DNA of 64,000 bases, from contig CAVVRY010000001.1 in NCBI GenBank assembly GCA_963750735.1, positions 62,001 through 126,000 of the forward strand. Reading direction: 5' to 3'. Below are positions 35,593-44,621 of this stretch, piece by piece. The DNA comes from JANTGF01 sp963750735 (GTDB lineage: Bacteria; Bacteroidota; Bacteroidia; Bacteroidales; VadinHA17). The notes under the pieces are model-generated. The model saw only the letters and a program-made list of their open reading frames with translations. It was not told where the DNA came from and did no database searches. The position numbers were made by a program, and so were the translations under genes. Within the stretch, counting starts at the first letter, position 1. Each line of letters opens with the position of its first letter.

Positions 35593-35730
35593 AAGCATCT
35601 TACGATAAGCATTTGACTTCAAAACAAGAAATTACAGTTGATTCCTCTAGTATTGATTTTAATTATAAATATAGTAATATTGCGCAAAAGGAAAGGAAAA
35701 CTATATTTTTGAGGGCTGTAGTACTATTAT

Positions 35731-36156
35731 ATGAAGTCAATTTTTAATAGATCTCCCCATTTTTACCGAAATTGGTTCTGGGTTTGCCTGGTGCTAATTC
35801 TTACCGTTTCATCCATTCCCAGGATTCCAGATCCAACCCTGGAGTTTGATTCCATACACTTTGAATTTAGGACTGATTATTTCTTGCATTTTCTGCAATA
35901 TGCCATTTTAATCAGTTTGTTCATGTTCTGGCAAATCCAGCAAAAGGAAATCTCTAAGGGAATAATAGTTTTTGCACTTTTGCTAGGGTTATTATTGGGT
36001 ATTGCCGATGAGTTACATCAAATATATATACCAAGTCGAAGGTTCAACCCGGTTGATATGACATATAATTGTATTGGTGTAATAACTGGTGTAGCCTTTT
36101 CTTATTGGTACCTGAATCGAACAAAGAAAGCAGTAATTGATCCATCAGGTGAATAA
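35731..36156 (+). CDS. VanZ-like family membrane protein
   Basis: 141 aa with four membrane segments (~15-30, ~50-66, ~76-92, ~105-125). 'TDYFLHFLQYAILISLF' and 'GIADELHQIYIPSRRFNPVDMTYN' are VanZ signatures, the latter with the conserved Glu-x-x-Gln and Arg-x-x-x-x-D-x-x-x-N pattern. VanZ itself gives low-level teicoplanin resistance. The role of the single-domain bacterial homologues is not defined. In many Bacteroidota this gene follows gcvH directly; here two genes intervene. The next gene starts 25 bp later. Confidence 0.85.
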   Translation: MKSIFNRSPHFYRNWFWVCLVLILTVSSIPRIPDPTLEFDSIHFEFRTDYFLHFLQYAILISLFMFWQIQQKEISKGIIVFALLLGLLLGIADELHQIYIPSRRFNPVDMTYNCIGVITGVAFSYWYLNRTKKAVIDPSGE

Positions 36157-36181
36157 AAACTCATTTGATACCATAACATTG

Positions 36182-36664
36182 ATGAATTCCTTAAAAAGTA
36201 TTATTTCTGGTGGACAAACCGGGGTTGACAGAGCAGCACTTGATGTTGCCTTAAAACTCAAAATTCAATGTAGCGGTTGGTGCCCGAAAGGCAGACTCGC
36301 TGAAGATGGAATAATCTCAGCCCTCTATCCTCTCACAGAAACAAAATCAAACAAGCCAGAAGCCCGAACAGAACAAAATGTGATTGATGCAGATGCCACA
36401 CTTATCCTTACCAAAGAACATCAATTAGACAAGGGGAGTCAATACACCATTGAAATGTGCAAAAAGCATAATAAACCAGTCCTTGTTTTGAACCTGGAGG
36501 ATCAAAGCGAAGTTTTATCAGAGACATTCATTAAGTGGCTATCAAAATTCCAGCCAAATACTCTAAATATTGGGGGTCCCAGGGAATCCAACATTCCAGG
36601 AATATATAATTCATCAAAAGAACTCTTACTCTCCTTCATCAGCAGGCAAATCAATGGAGTTTGA
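36182..36664 (+). CDS. Putative molybdenum carrier / SLOG-superfamily protein
   Basis: 160 aa from the ATG at 36182; an upstream TTG would overlap the vanZ-like gene. The N-terminal 'IISGGQTGVDRAALDVALKL' is the nucleotide-binding loop of the putative molybdenum carrier family (Rossmann fold of the SLOG/YpsA type). 'GWCPKGRLAEDG', 'TEQNVIDADATLIL' and 'NIGGPRESNIPGIY' complete the family pattern. Fold relatives bind nucleotides or nucleotide derivatives. Molybdenum binding is an annotation tradition rather than a proven role. No molybdopterin genes are nearby. Its 3' end overlaps the tail of the convergent flippase gene by 39 bp. Confidence 0.82.
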   Translation: MNSLKSIISGGQTGVDRAALDVALKLKIQCSGWCPKGRLAEDGIISALYPLTETKSNKPEARTEQNVIDADATLILTKEHQLDKGSQYTIEMCKKHNKPVLVLNLEDQSEVLSETFIKWLSKFQPNTLNIGGPRESNIPGIYNSSKELLLSFISRQINGV

Positions 36665-38095
36665 CCCAATAATAGTGCTTAGAATAGGAAGCTTGATTAA
36701 ACCAAGTACAAAAGCCAAAGCACCTGAAAGGCTTATCACTGCTATTACTTTAATTAACCAGTAAAAATGAATATATGTCGATGCTTGCGTTATTGCAATT
36801 AATAATACAATAAATATGATCAATCGATAATACAGGGAAATGCGGTTCTTAAATTTAAATATTCTAAAGACCAAAATCAACTGAACTGACATAATCAGGA
36901 TTTGTGTCAAAAGACTTGCAATGGCCGAACCATAGGCAGCCAATTTCGGAATCAATACTAAATTTAATAATACATTAAGGATCAACCCTGCTCCAGCAGC
37001 TATATTCAAATGGCGAAGGTGTCCTCCAGCTGTTAATAAGGTCCCTGAGATATAAGTCGAAGAAACAAAAATATGAGCAATCATTAAAACTCCTAACACC
37101 TTGGCTGACTCACTTGTATGTTCGTAGTACAACCAGTCCATAAACTCGTGGCGATAATAAATAAGACTTATTGATATAATTAAAACCGGAATCATCAATA
37201 GCATATATGAAAACGATGTCAGCTCTTCAACAGGCTGATCTCTCCTTATCATTCTCGAAAAAATTGGAAGTAATAAGGTTGCAAAAAGAAAAGCAAACAT
37301 GGCAAATGCATCAAGTATCCTAAAGGCCTGAGCATAGATTCCCGCCTCAATATCTCCATTCGGTAACATTCGTTCAAGCATAACCGAATCAATTCGATAA
37401 TAAATCGACATCAATATGACCAGGATTGCGTAGGGATAACTTTTACGTATTATCACCATCATAAAGTGCCAATCGATTTTAAATTGAAAGAATTCTGTTC
37501 GAATAAAAACCAGAAGAAAAGCTACAATAACACTTAAAGAATAAGCTGCAGTTTGGGCGTAAACAAACCATTCTATCTTAAATTCATTGTCAAAAATATT
37601 TGTCCATAATAAAATACTACAAATACCTATAAGTATAATACGGTCAAGAACAGATAGAATACTATCGGTTTTAAACATCTGTAATCCGCTTAGGTTAGAT
37701 CTAAGGTAGAGTAAAAATGAGGCCAGAAATTGATTTATTACCAGAAACCATAATAAGTGGAACTGTGCTTCATTGTATCCAATTAGATAGGCCAATAAAA
37801 AACTAATACCTGCATAAAAGACTCCAAGTAAAAACTTTAAACTGACAATATTTGAAAAATACTTACTTAAGAGCTGAGGATGCCTGGCAATGTCTCTATT
37901 GTTAAAATTTGTGATGCCGAGGTCGAGCAAAATATTGAGAAGCAGGGAAAAACTAAAAAGCGAAAAGTAGAATCCATATTCTGCCGCACCTACAATGTTC
38001 TGAACAGTTCTATCAATTCCAAAAATCCAAAATGGCTTTACAAGTACATTTAGAGCCAATAGTAAAGCCAGATTTGTAATAAACTTCCTTTTCAA
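36626..38095 (-). CDS. Oligosaccharide flippase family protein
   Basis: 489 aa with about 14 membrane segments and few charged residues inside the bundle, which fits the MATE-like/MOP flippases (Wzx, RfbX type). 'KPFWIFGIDRTVQNIVGAAEYGFYF' at the start (seen in part) and 'LGITNFNNRDIARHP' are typical of this family in Bacteroidota. It moves lipid-linked sugars across the inner membrane for surface polysaccharide assembly. The divergent glycosyltransferase (68 bp away) supports such a role. No complete polysaccharide locus is in the window. Tail-to-tail overlap with the SLOG-like gene. Confidence 0.85.
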   Translation of the reverse strand: MKRKFITNLALLLALNVLVKPFWIFGIDRTVQNIVGAAEYGFYFSLFSFSLLLNILLDLGITNFNNRDIARHPQLLSKYFSNIVSLKFLLGVFYAGISFLLAYLIGYNEAQFHLLWFLVINQFLASFLLYLRSNLSGLQMFKTDSILSVLDRIILIGICSILLWTNIFDNEFKIEWFVYAQTAAYSLSVIVAFLLVFIRTEFFQFKIDWHFMMVIIRKSYPYAILVILMSIYYRIDSVMLERMLPNGDIEAGIYAQAFRILDAFAMFAFLFATLLLPIFSRMIRRDQPVEELTSFSYMLLMIPVLIISISLIYYRHEFMDWLYYEHTSESAKVLGVLMIAHIFVSSTYISGTLLTAGGHLRHLNIAAGAGLILNVLLNLVLIPKLAAYGSAIASLLTQILIMSVQLILVFRIFKFKNRISLYYRLIIFIVLLIAITQASTYIHFYWLIKVIAVISLSGALAFVLGLIKLPILSTIIGSNSIDLPADEGE

Positions 38096-38163
38096 GTTAA
38101 ATTTTTATTTACTTTACAAATGTAATAAAGCTAACAAATTCTTTCTATAGTTTATATGATTCT

Positions 38164-39312
38164 ATGAATATAGCGGTTAATACCAGGTTGCTTATTAAAG
38201 GTAATATGGGTGGTATGGGATGGTTCACATATCAAACATTGAAAAGGATTACACAGAACCATCCGGAACATCATTTTTTCTTTCTTTTTGACCGCAAATG
38301 GGATGACGAATTTATTTTTTCTGATAATATCACCCCAATTAGGCTCTTCCCTCCTTCAAGACACCCATTCTTATGGTACGTATGGTTTGAAAAAAGTGTT
38401 ACTCGATTTTTAAAAAATAATAAACCCGACTTATTTCTTTCAACGGACGGTTTTCTCTCATTAAACACAGATGTCCCATCAGTAGCGGTGATACATGATA
38501 TCAATTTCTTTCACTTAAGATCCAATTTACCCTATTTTGTAAAAAAATATTATCTTAGATACTTTCCCAAATTTGCGGAAAAAGCGAAAAGAATCGCTAC
38601 CGTTTCAGAATATTCAAAAAATGATATTGTAACCTCTTACAATATTAATCCTAAAAAAATTGATGTTGTTTACAATGGTTCTGACGAAGTATTTAGACCA
38701 TTATCTGATGAGCAAAAACTTAAAATTAGACAACAACACGCAGACGGAAATGAATATTTTATATTTATTGGATCTCTGATTCCCAGAAAAAATTTATGCA
38801 GAATGTTGGAAGCTTTTGACCTATTTAAAAAGGAAACCAGCAAAAAACACAAATTAATCATTATTGGTGATCAATTGTTCAGATTTTGCCCAGCCAGGAA
38901 AACGCATGCGGCTATGCAGTATAAGGACGATGTAATTTTTGCAGGTCAATTGCACCGTTCTGAAATTAAAATGATACTGGCAGCTTCAAGAGCACTGTTA
39001 TTTGTTCCATATTTTGAAGGATTTGGTATTCCTATTCTTGAAGCTTTCAGATGTGATGTCCCTGTAGTAGCCGGAGATCGGACATCATTGCCTGAGGTAG
39101 GTGGTGATGCAGCAGTCTATGTGGACCCTTTTTCCATTGAGTCTATAGCCAATGGAATGAAAAAAATTGATAGTGATAAAAGCTTGAGAATAGATTTGAT
39201 AAAAAAAGGCCAGATCCAATTGAAAAAGTTCAGCTGGGAAAAATCTGCAGCTTTATTATGGCATACCATTAAAAAAACTCTACATCCTGAAAACTATTTG
39301 GAATCAGAATAA
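38164..39312 (+). CDS. Glycosyltransferase, GT4 family
   Basis: 382 aa, no membrane span, GT-B fold. The N-terminal domain includes 'GGMGWFTYQTLKRI' and 'VIHDINFFH'. The donor-binding C-terminal domain contains 'IGSLIPRKNLCRMLEAFDLF' and 'PYFEGFGIPILEAFRCDVPVV', the E-x7-E-type GT4 motif, then 'EVGGDAAVYVDPFSIE'. It probably transfers a hexose from a nucleotide sugar during surface glycan assembly, together with the divergent flippase. Substrate unknown. The downstream rnhB reading frame begins inside or just after its 3' end. Confidence 0.9.
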   Translation: MNIAVNTRLLIKGNMGGMGWFTYQTLKRITQNHPEHHFFFLFDRKWDDEFIFSDNITPIRLFPPSRHPFLWYVWFEKSVTRFLKNNKPDLFLSTDGFLSLNTDVPSVAVIHDINFFHLRSNLPYFVKKYYLRYFPKFAEKAKRIATVSEYSKNDIVTSYNINPKKIDVVYNGSDEVFRPLSDEQKLKIRQQHADGNEYFIFIGSLIPRKNLCRMLEAFDLFKKETSKKHKLIIIGDQLFRFCPARKTHAAMQYKDDVIFAGQLHRSEIKMILAASRALLFVPYFEGFGIPILEAFRCDVPVVAGDRTSLPEVGGDAAVYVDPFSIESIANGMKKIDSDKSLRIDLIKKGQIQLKKFSWEKSAALLWHTIKKTLHPENYLESE

Positions 39313-39340
39313 AAAAACACATAATTCAGCAAATGAATAC

Positions 39341-39937
39341 CTGAAAAGCTACTTTAAGAAAGATGAAGTTGAAGCCGGATGTGATGAAGCAGGAAGAGGT
39401 TGTCTGGCAGGGCCAGTGTTTGCCGCATCTGTAATTTTACCTGCTGATTATAAAAATAGCCTGCTTAATGATTCGAAAAAAATCAGTGAACGAAATCGCT
39501 ATTTACTTCGGGAAGAAATTGAGAAACAAGCAATTTCATGGGGAGCTGCAATGGTATCAAATGAAGAAATTGATAAAATCAACATCCTTCAAGCCTCATT
39601 TCTGGCCATGCACAGAGCTATTGAAAAGCTAAATGTTAAACCCACTTTATTACTAATCGACGGGAACCGGTTCAGGCCATATCCAAACATTCCACATACT
39701 TGTTTTATCAAAGGAGATGGGAGGTTTCTTTCTATTGCAGCAGCATCGATACTGGCTAAAACCTATAGGGATGATTACATGAAGAAAATTCATGAACAAT
39801 ACCCAAATTATAAATGGGAGAAAAATAAAGGATACCCTACCAGAGAACATAGGAAGGCAATATTAGAAACAGGAATAACACCTTTTCATCGAAAATCATT
39901 TCAGCTTTTAGATACTCAATCAAAGATCGATTTTTAA
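39341..39937 (+). CDS. rnhB: Ribonuclease HII, start codon non-standard
   Basis: About 198 aa if counted from the CTG at 39341. It degrades RNA in RNA-DNA hybrids and excises misincorporated ribonucleotides. Conserved 'VEAGCDEAGRGCLAGPV' (first two catalytic residues D, E) begins near 39368. 'LLIDGNRF', 'IKGDGRFLSIAAASILAKTYRD' and 'EKNKGYPTREHR' complete the family. The frame is open upstream to a stop at 39221 with no ATG, GTG or TTG before the catalytic motif; the first GTG, at 39416, is inside it and would remove the catalytic Asp. Start by CTG or ATT, or an indel near the start, must be invoked. The start given is therefore a guess. Confidence 0.75.
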   Translation: MKSYFKKDEVEAGCDEAGRGCLAGPVFAASVILPADYKNSLLNDSKKISERNRYLLREEIEKQAISWGAAMVSNEEIDKINILQASFLAMHRAIEKLNVKPTLLLIDGNRFRPYPNIPHTCFIKGDGRFLSIAAASILAKTYRDDYMKKIHEQYPNYKWEKNKGYPTREHRKAILETGITPFHRKSFQLLDTQSKIDF

Positions 39938-40050
39938 AATTTTTATCTTTTTAGTTTCTAGAACATAAAAAAAATCAGCTTTATAATTCTAATTATAATC
40001 TATATTTGCCAATTATTATCAAAATCAATTATCCAAATTTTATTAAAATC

Positions 40051-42199
40051 ATGAAAAAATTTACATTATTATTTATCAGTTTTGTGTTCGCATTTAATCT
40101 CTCCCTTCGGGCAGATGAGGGAATGTGGTTGCTTCCTTTGCTTGAAAAACTCAACATGGGCAAGATGACAGAACTGGGCCTCGAGCTAACAGCAGAGGAG
40201 ATTTACAGTATTAATCAATCCAGCTTAAAAGATGCTATTGTAATTTTCGGTGGAGGTTGTACCGGGGAAATTGTCTCTGATCAAGGATTACTTCTTACAA
40301 ACCACCACTGTGGGTATGGTAGAATCCAGGCACATAGTTCCACCGAGCATAATTACCTGAAAGATGGATTTTGGGCCATGTCAAAAAAGGAAGAACTTGC
40401 AAATCCCGGATTAAGTGTAACATTCCTGGTCCGCATTGAGGATGTTTCTGAAAGAGTTAATTCTGAGATGAATGATGCCATGAGCGAAAAGGAACGCAGT
40501 GCAAAAGCCCGTGAAGTTGGAAATATCATTCAGCAAGAGGCTACAGAAGGCAATCATTATACAGCCAGAGTTCAATCATTTTTTGGTGGTAATAATTATT
40601 TCCTGCTTGTTTACGAATCCTACGATGATGTAAGATTGGTAGGCGCTCCACCATCTTCAATTGGAAAATATGGACACGATACTGATAACTGGGAATGGCC
40701 TCGCCACACCGGTGATTTTAGTGTATTTAGAGTATATATGTCTCCCGACGGTAAGCCTGCTGAATATTCCGAAGACAATGTTCCATTAAAACCAAAGCAT
40801 TTTCTACCAGTTTCAAACAAAGGTGTTCAGAAAGATGATTTTGCAATGATTTTAGGATACCCAGGTGGTACCCAAAGGTACATGACATCTTATGGTATTG
40901 ATGAAGTAATGACAATAACTCACCCTAATCGGATAAAGATTAGAGAACTACGTCAGGACATTATGCTTGAAGATATGCTTGCTGACGAAAAAGTAAGGAT
41001 ACAATACTCAGCGAAGTTTTCAGGATCAAGTAATTACTGGAAGTTCTCCATTGGGCAGAGCCAGGGACTTGAAAGACTAAAAGTTAAGGAAACCAAACAA
41101 AAAACAGAGCAAAATTTTACTGAGTGGGTGAATGCCGGAACTCAGAGAAAAGCGAAATATGGAGAGGCTCTTGACCTGATTAAGAATTCTATTGAAAGTA
41201 GGAAAGACTATACAAATGCTACCCAATATTATAGCGAATGTTTGCTTCGGGGAAGTGAAATTATCAGTTTTGCTTCAAGAACAACAAGGCTTTATAAGGC
41301 TTTGGAAGAAAAAAATGAGGAAGGAATTCAAAAAGCTGTAGAAGGATTAAAAAGATCAGGACCAAGGTTTTTTAAAGATTACAATGCTCCTACCGACAGG
41401 GAAATTTCAAAGGCAATGTTTAAATTATTTGCTGAGGATGTTCCAGTTCAATATCAACCTGAGGTATTTAATACAATACGTACTAAATATAAAGGTGATT
41501 ACAACAAATATGTTGATAAGATGTTTGATAATTCAGTTTTTGTCAGTGAATCATCTTTAAACGCTTTCCTTGAAAATCCTAGCTTAAAAGTCCTTGAAAA
41601 AGATCTTGCATACCAATTCTGCAACTTCTACATATGAAAAGTACATGGAATTAAGATCAAAGTCATCAGAGTTTGGCGAAAACCTGTCCAAAGGCCGTCG
41701 TTTATTTATTGCTGGTTTAAGAGAAATGGATCCTGAATTGGTTGCCTATCCCGATGCTAATTTCTCAATGCGTTTAACATATGGTAGTGTAAATGGATAT
41801 GATCCAAGAGATGCCGTTCATTATAAATATTATACAGAACTTAAAGGCGTAATGGAAAAAGAAGATCCCAATAATTTTGAGTTTGAAGTAGATCCAAAAT
41901 TAAAAGAATTATACGAAAAGAAAGATTTTGGTCCTTACGGAAATGGAGATACTATGCCGGTTTGCTTCTTAACCAACAATGACATAACAGGTGGTAATTC
42001 TGGAAGCCCGGTTATTAATGGAAAGGGAGAGCTTTTGGGGCTTGCTTTTGATGGTAATTGGGAAGCCATGAGTGGTGATGTTGCTTTTGAGCCTGACCTT
42101 CAAAGAACAATTGTAGTTGATATCAGATATGTATTGTTCATCATGGATAAATTAGCTGGTGCAAAACACCTCGTTGATGAGATGAAGGTGATGGACTAA
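40051..42199 (+). pseudogene. S46 dipeptidyl-peptidase (DPP7-like), frameshifted
   Basis: One gene in two frames: 40051-41637 holds the first ~528 residues, and the rest runs in the +1 frame from ~41597 to 42199. The signal peptide 'MKKFTLLFISFVFAFNLSLRA' leads to a mature start of 'DEGMWLLPLLEKLN'. The catalytic His is in 'TNHHCGYG', Asp in 'GHDTDNWEWPRHTGDF', and Ser in 'TGGNSGSPV', the last only in the second frame. S46 enzymes release dipeptides from peptides in the periplasm. 'FDGNWEAMSGD' after the Ser has Gly where acidic-specific DPP11 has Arg, so a DPP7-like preference for hydrophobic residues is expected. The break lies at ~41610-41635; a sequencing error is possible. Confidence 0.85.
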
Positions 42200-42220
42200 T
42201 AAATAATTGAACTAAATAAG

Positions 42221-42259
42221 TAGCCTCAATCTGGTTTCCCGGGATGGGGCTATTTTTTT
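42221..42259 (+). terminator. Terminator after the S46 peptidase gene
   Basis: TAGCCTCA pairs with TGGGGCTA with one mismatch or wobble. A run of T residues follows, 22 nt after the stop codon. Confidence 0.6.
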
Positions 42260-42330
42260 AAATAATTATTCAGCCAATCAAAAAATGCATTCGATTTATT
42301 TTAATTTTACCGATCATAAAATTTTAAAGA

Positions 42331-42915
42331 ATGGGTTTTAATTTCATTGAAGTAATTGCTGCTTTTATGGTTTTATTTGCCGTAATCGACATCTTTGGAT
42401 CGATTCCCGTGATCATAGACATTAAAAGCAAAACAGGTCAGGTTGAATCTGGCAAGGCAAGTCTGGTTGCATTCTTTATTATGTTACTTTTTCTATTTAT
42501 TGGTGAACCTTTGTTAGGAATTTTTGGAGTAGATATTTCATCCTTTGCAATTGCAGGCTCATTAATTTTACTCTTTCTGGGTCTTGAAATGGTTCTAGGT
42601 CAACAATTTTTCAAACACAATAGCCAGGCAGGTGGGAGTATTGTACCTATTGCTTTTCCAATGATTGCAGGAGCCGGTTCCATTACTACCCTTCTTTCGC
42701 TTAGAGCAGAATATGAAATGGTAAATATTGTTGTTGCCCTTACATTGAATATGTTATTGGTGTTTGTTGTTCTCAAGGCAACAAAGTTTTTTGAAAGGAT
42801 TTTAGGGGAAGCCGGACTACATATTATGCAGAAAATATTTGGCATAATTCTGCTCGCTATTGCTATAAAGCTTTTTATTTCAAACACCGGAATACAACTA
42901 CCAAATGCCAAGTAA
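42331..42915 (+). CDS. MarC family integral membrane protein
   Basis: 194 aa with six membrane segments. MarC-family signatures are visible: 'MVLFAVIDIFGSIPVIIDIKSK' at the start (seen in part), 'GIFGVDISSFAIAGSLILLFLGLEMVLG', read as two segments, and 'PMIAGAGSITTLLSL'. The family's role is undefined; the old link to multiple-antibiotic resistance was not borne out. Its stop overlaps the start of rnhA by 11 bp, so the two are translationally coupled. Confidence 0.88.
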   Translation: MGFNFIEVIAAFMVLFAVIDIFGSIPVIIDIKSKTGQVESGKASLVAFFIMLLFLFIGEPLLGIFGVDISSFAIAGSLILLFLGLEMVLGQQFFKHNSQAGGSIVPIAFPMIAGAGSITTLLSLRAEYEMVNIVVALTLNMLLVFVVLKATKFFERILGEAGLHIMQKIFGIILLAIAIKLFISNTGIQLPNAK

Positions 42916-43381
42916 AATCATCATTTATACCGATGGAGCAGCCCGTGGAAACCCGGGCCCTGGTGGATATGGTGTGGTTCTAATGTCGGGAAAACACAGA
43001 AAAGAATTATCAGAAGGATTTGTCCTAACTACCAATAACCGCATGGAGCTTCTGGCTGTTATTAAGGGCCTCGAAGTATTGAAAATTGAAAATAGCGTAG
43101 TCACTGTATATACTGATTCAAAATATGTTTCTGATGCTGTTGAAAAAGGTTGGGTATTTAACTGGGAAAGTAAGAAATTCAAGAAAAAGAAAAATCCCGA
43201 CCTTTGGATTAGATTCCTGAAAGTTTATAGAAGACATAAAGTGAAATTTATTTGGGTAAAAGGCCATGCCAATATTCCGGAAAATGAACGTTGCGATGCA
43301 CTAGCCGTTGAAGCATCACATGGTAATAAATTAAAAGAAGACACAGGATATATAAAAGAAAGTACGGACCTTTTTACTTAG
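42905..43381 (+). CDS. rnhA: Ribonuclease HI
   Basis: 158 aa, standard length. It cleaves the RNA strand of RNA-DNA hybrids. The DEDD catalytic residues are visible: D in 'IYTDGAARGNPGPGGYG', E in 'NNRMELLAVIKGLE', D in 'VYTDSKYVSDAV', and D in 'NERCDALAVEA' after 'VKGHANIPEN'. The basic handle 'WESKKFKKKKNPDLW' is present. The start overlaps the marC-like gene by 11 bp. The next gene starts 20 bp downstream. The window encodes both RNase H types. Confidence 0.96.
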   Translation: MPSKIIIYTDGAARGNPGPGGYGVVLMSGKHRKELSEGFVLTTNNRMELLAVIKGLEVLKIENSVVTVYTDSKYVSDAVEKGWVFNWESKKFKKKKNPDLWIRFLKVYRRHKVKFIWVKGHANIPENERCDALAVEASHGNKLKEDTGYIKESTDLFT

Positions 43382-43401
43382 ATTTCATATTTGCCGACCT
43401 C

Positions 43402-44433
43402 ATGACACAAGATCAATGGAAAACACTGGTTAATATTGTAAACGGGAAACAAATTCTGCCAAAACAGACTGGTTTTTTAATTGATTCCCCATGGTTACCA
43501 GGCTGGTATGGCGTTTCAAATATCGATTATTATTCAAATGATGAAATATGGCTGAAAGCCAATCTTAAAGCCATTGATACCTTTCCTGACACTATTTTTC
43601 TACCTGGATTCTGGTCAGAATATGGTATGTGCACCGAGCCTTCTGCATTTGGAGCAAAGCTGGTGTGGTATCCAACCAACCTTCCTCACGCTGATAAGAT
43701 AATAAGTTCAGTTGATGAACTGTCATCGATTAAAAAGCCTGATGTTAAAACCGATGGATTATTGCCTTTCATGATCAATAGGCTTAAAAATAACCAGGCT
43801 AAGATTAATGATTCCGGTCATTCCATCCGATTTGCCATATCAAGAGGGCCCTTAAACATTGCATCCTTTCTGATGGGAACAACTGAGTTCATGATGGCAA
43901 TAGCAATGGATAGAGAGAAGATCAAGGCATTTTTAAATACAATTACTGATTTCATTCTCGATTGGATCTCATACCAGAAAGAGTCATTCAATGATATTGA
44001 GGGTATCCTGATTCTCGATGACCTTGTTGGATTTATTGGAGAGGAGGACTTTAAGGAACTTGCTCTACCACATTTGAATGCAATATTCAATGCCTTTGAA
44101 ACTGAAGTAAGATTTTTTCACAATGATGCCAACGGCCTTGTTTGTGCCCCATATCTGAAAGATGCCGGAATTAACCTATTTAATTTTGGCTTTGAACATC
44201 CCATAGCCGAAATGAAAGAACTGGTTGGTAAATCAGTATCACTTCTGGGGAATATACCACCAAGAGATGTTCTTGCCCAGGGAACTGAGGAGCAAGTTCG
44301 CCAAAGTGTTTCAAAAATGATGAACTCTGTGAACCATAAATCAGGAATCATTTGGTCCTGTGGTGGAGGAATGCCTCAGGATGTTACAACTGGAAACATC
44401 AATACCTTCTTAAATTCAGTTGAAAACTGCTGA
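43402..44433 (+). CDS. Uroporphyrinogen decarboxylase-like methyltransferase
   Basis: 343 aa, cytoplasmic. It has the URO-D/MtaA barrel pattern: 'SRGPLNIASFLMGTTEFMMA', 'GILILDDLVGFIGEEDFKELALPHL', a zinc-ligand-like 'FFHNDANGLVCAPYLKDAG', 'LLGNIPPRDVLAQGT' and the terminal 'WSCGGGMPQDVTTGN'. It lacks the N-terminal arginines that bind uroporphyrinogen in HemE, so it is more like the corrinoid-linked methyltransferases (MtaA, CmuA, MtbA group). The substrate is unknown. No corrinoid protein gene is adjacent. It is probably co-transcribed with rnhA. Confidence 0.78.
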   Translation: MTQDQWKTLVNIVNGKQILPKQTGFLIDSPWLPGWYGVSNIDYYSNDEIWLKANLKAIDTFPDTIFLPGFWSEYGMCTEPSAFGAKLVWYPTNLPHADKIISSVDELSSIKKPDVKTDGLLPFMINRLKNNQAKINDSGHSIRFAISRGPLNIASFLMGTTEFMMAIAMDREKIKAFLNTITDFILDWISYQKESFNDIEGILILDDLVGFIGEEDFKELALPHLNAIFNAFETEVRFFHNDANGLVCAPYLKDAGINLFNFGFEHPIAEMKELVGKSVSLLGNIPPRDVLAQGTEEQVRQSVSKMMNSVNHKSGIIWSCGGGMPQDVTTGNINTFLNSVENC

Positions 44434-44621
44434 ATACCCTGATACAATTGTGGATTAACGTAAATAGCCCTGTTCGATTATGAACATGCATTGTTCTGAA
44501 ATCGAACATCAAACAATATATTGAATACTACAGGTTTATGTAATTATCTGTATTTGTGTCCAATAGGAACACTGGCATAAATGTTGATAAATTAAATGCC
44601 GTATGTATGTATTTAACCCCT

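Noticed and set aside
41594..42199. Second half of the S46 gene as an independent gene
   Set aside because: It lacks a signal peptide and the catalytic His and Asp, and continues the upstream protein; it is the frameshifted 3' part.
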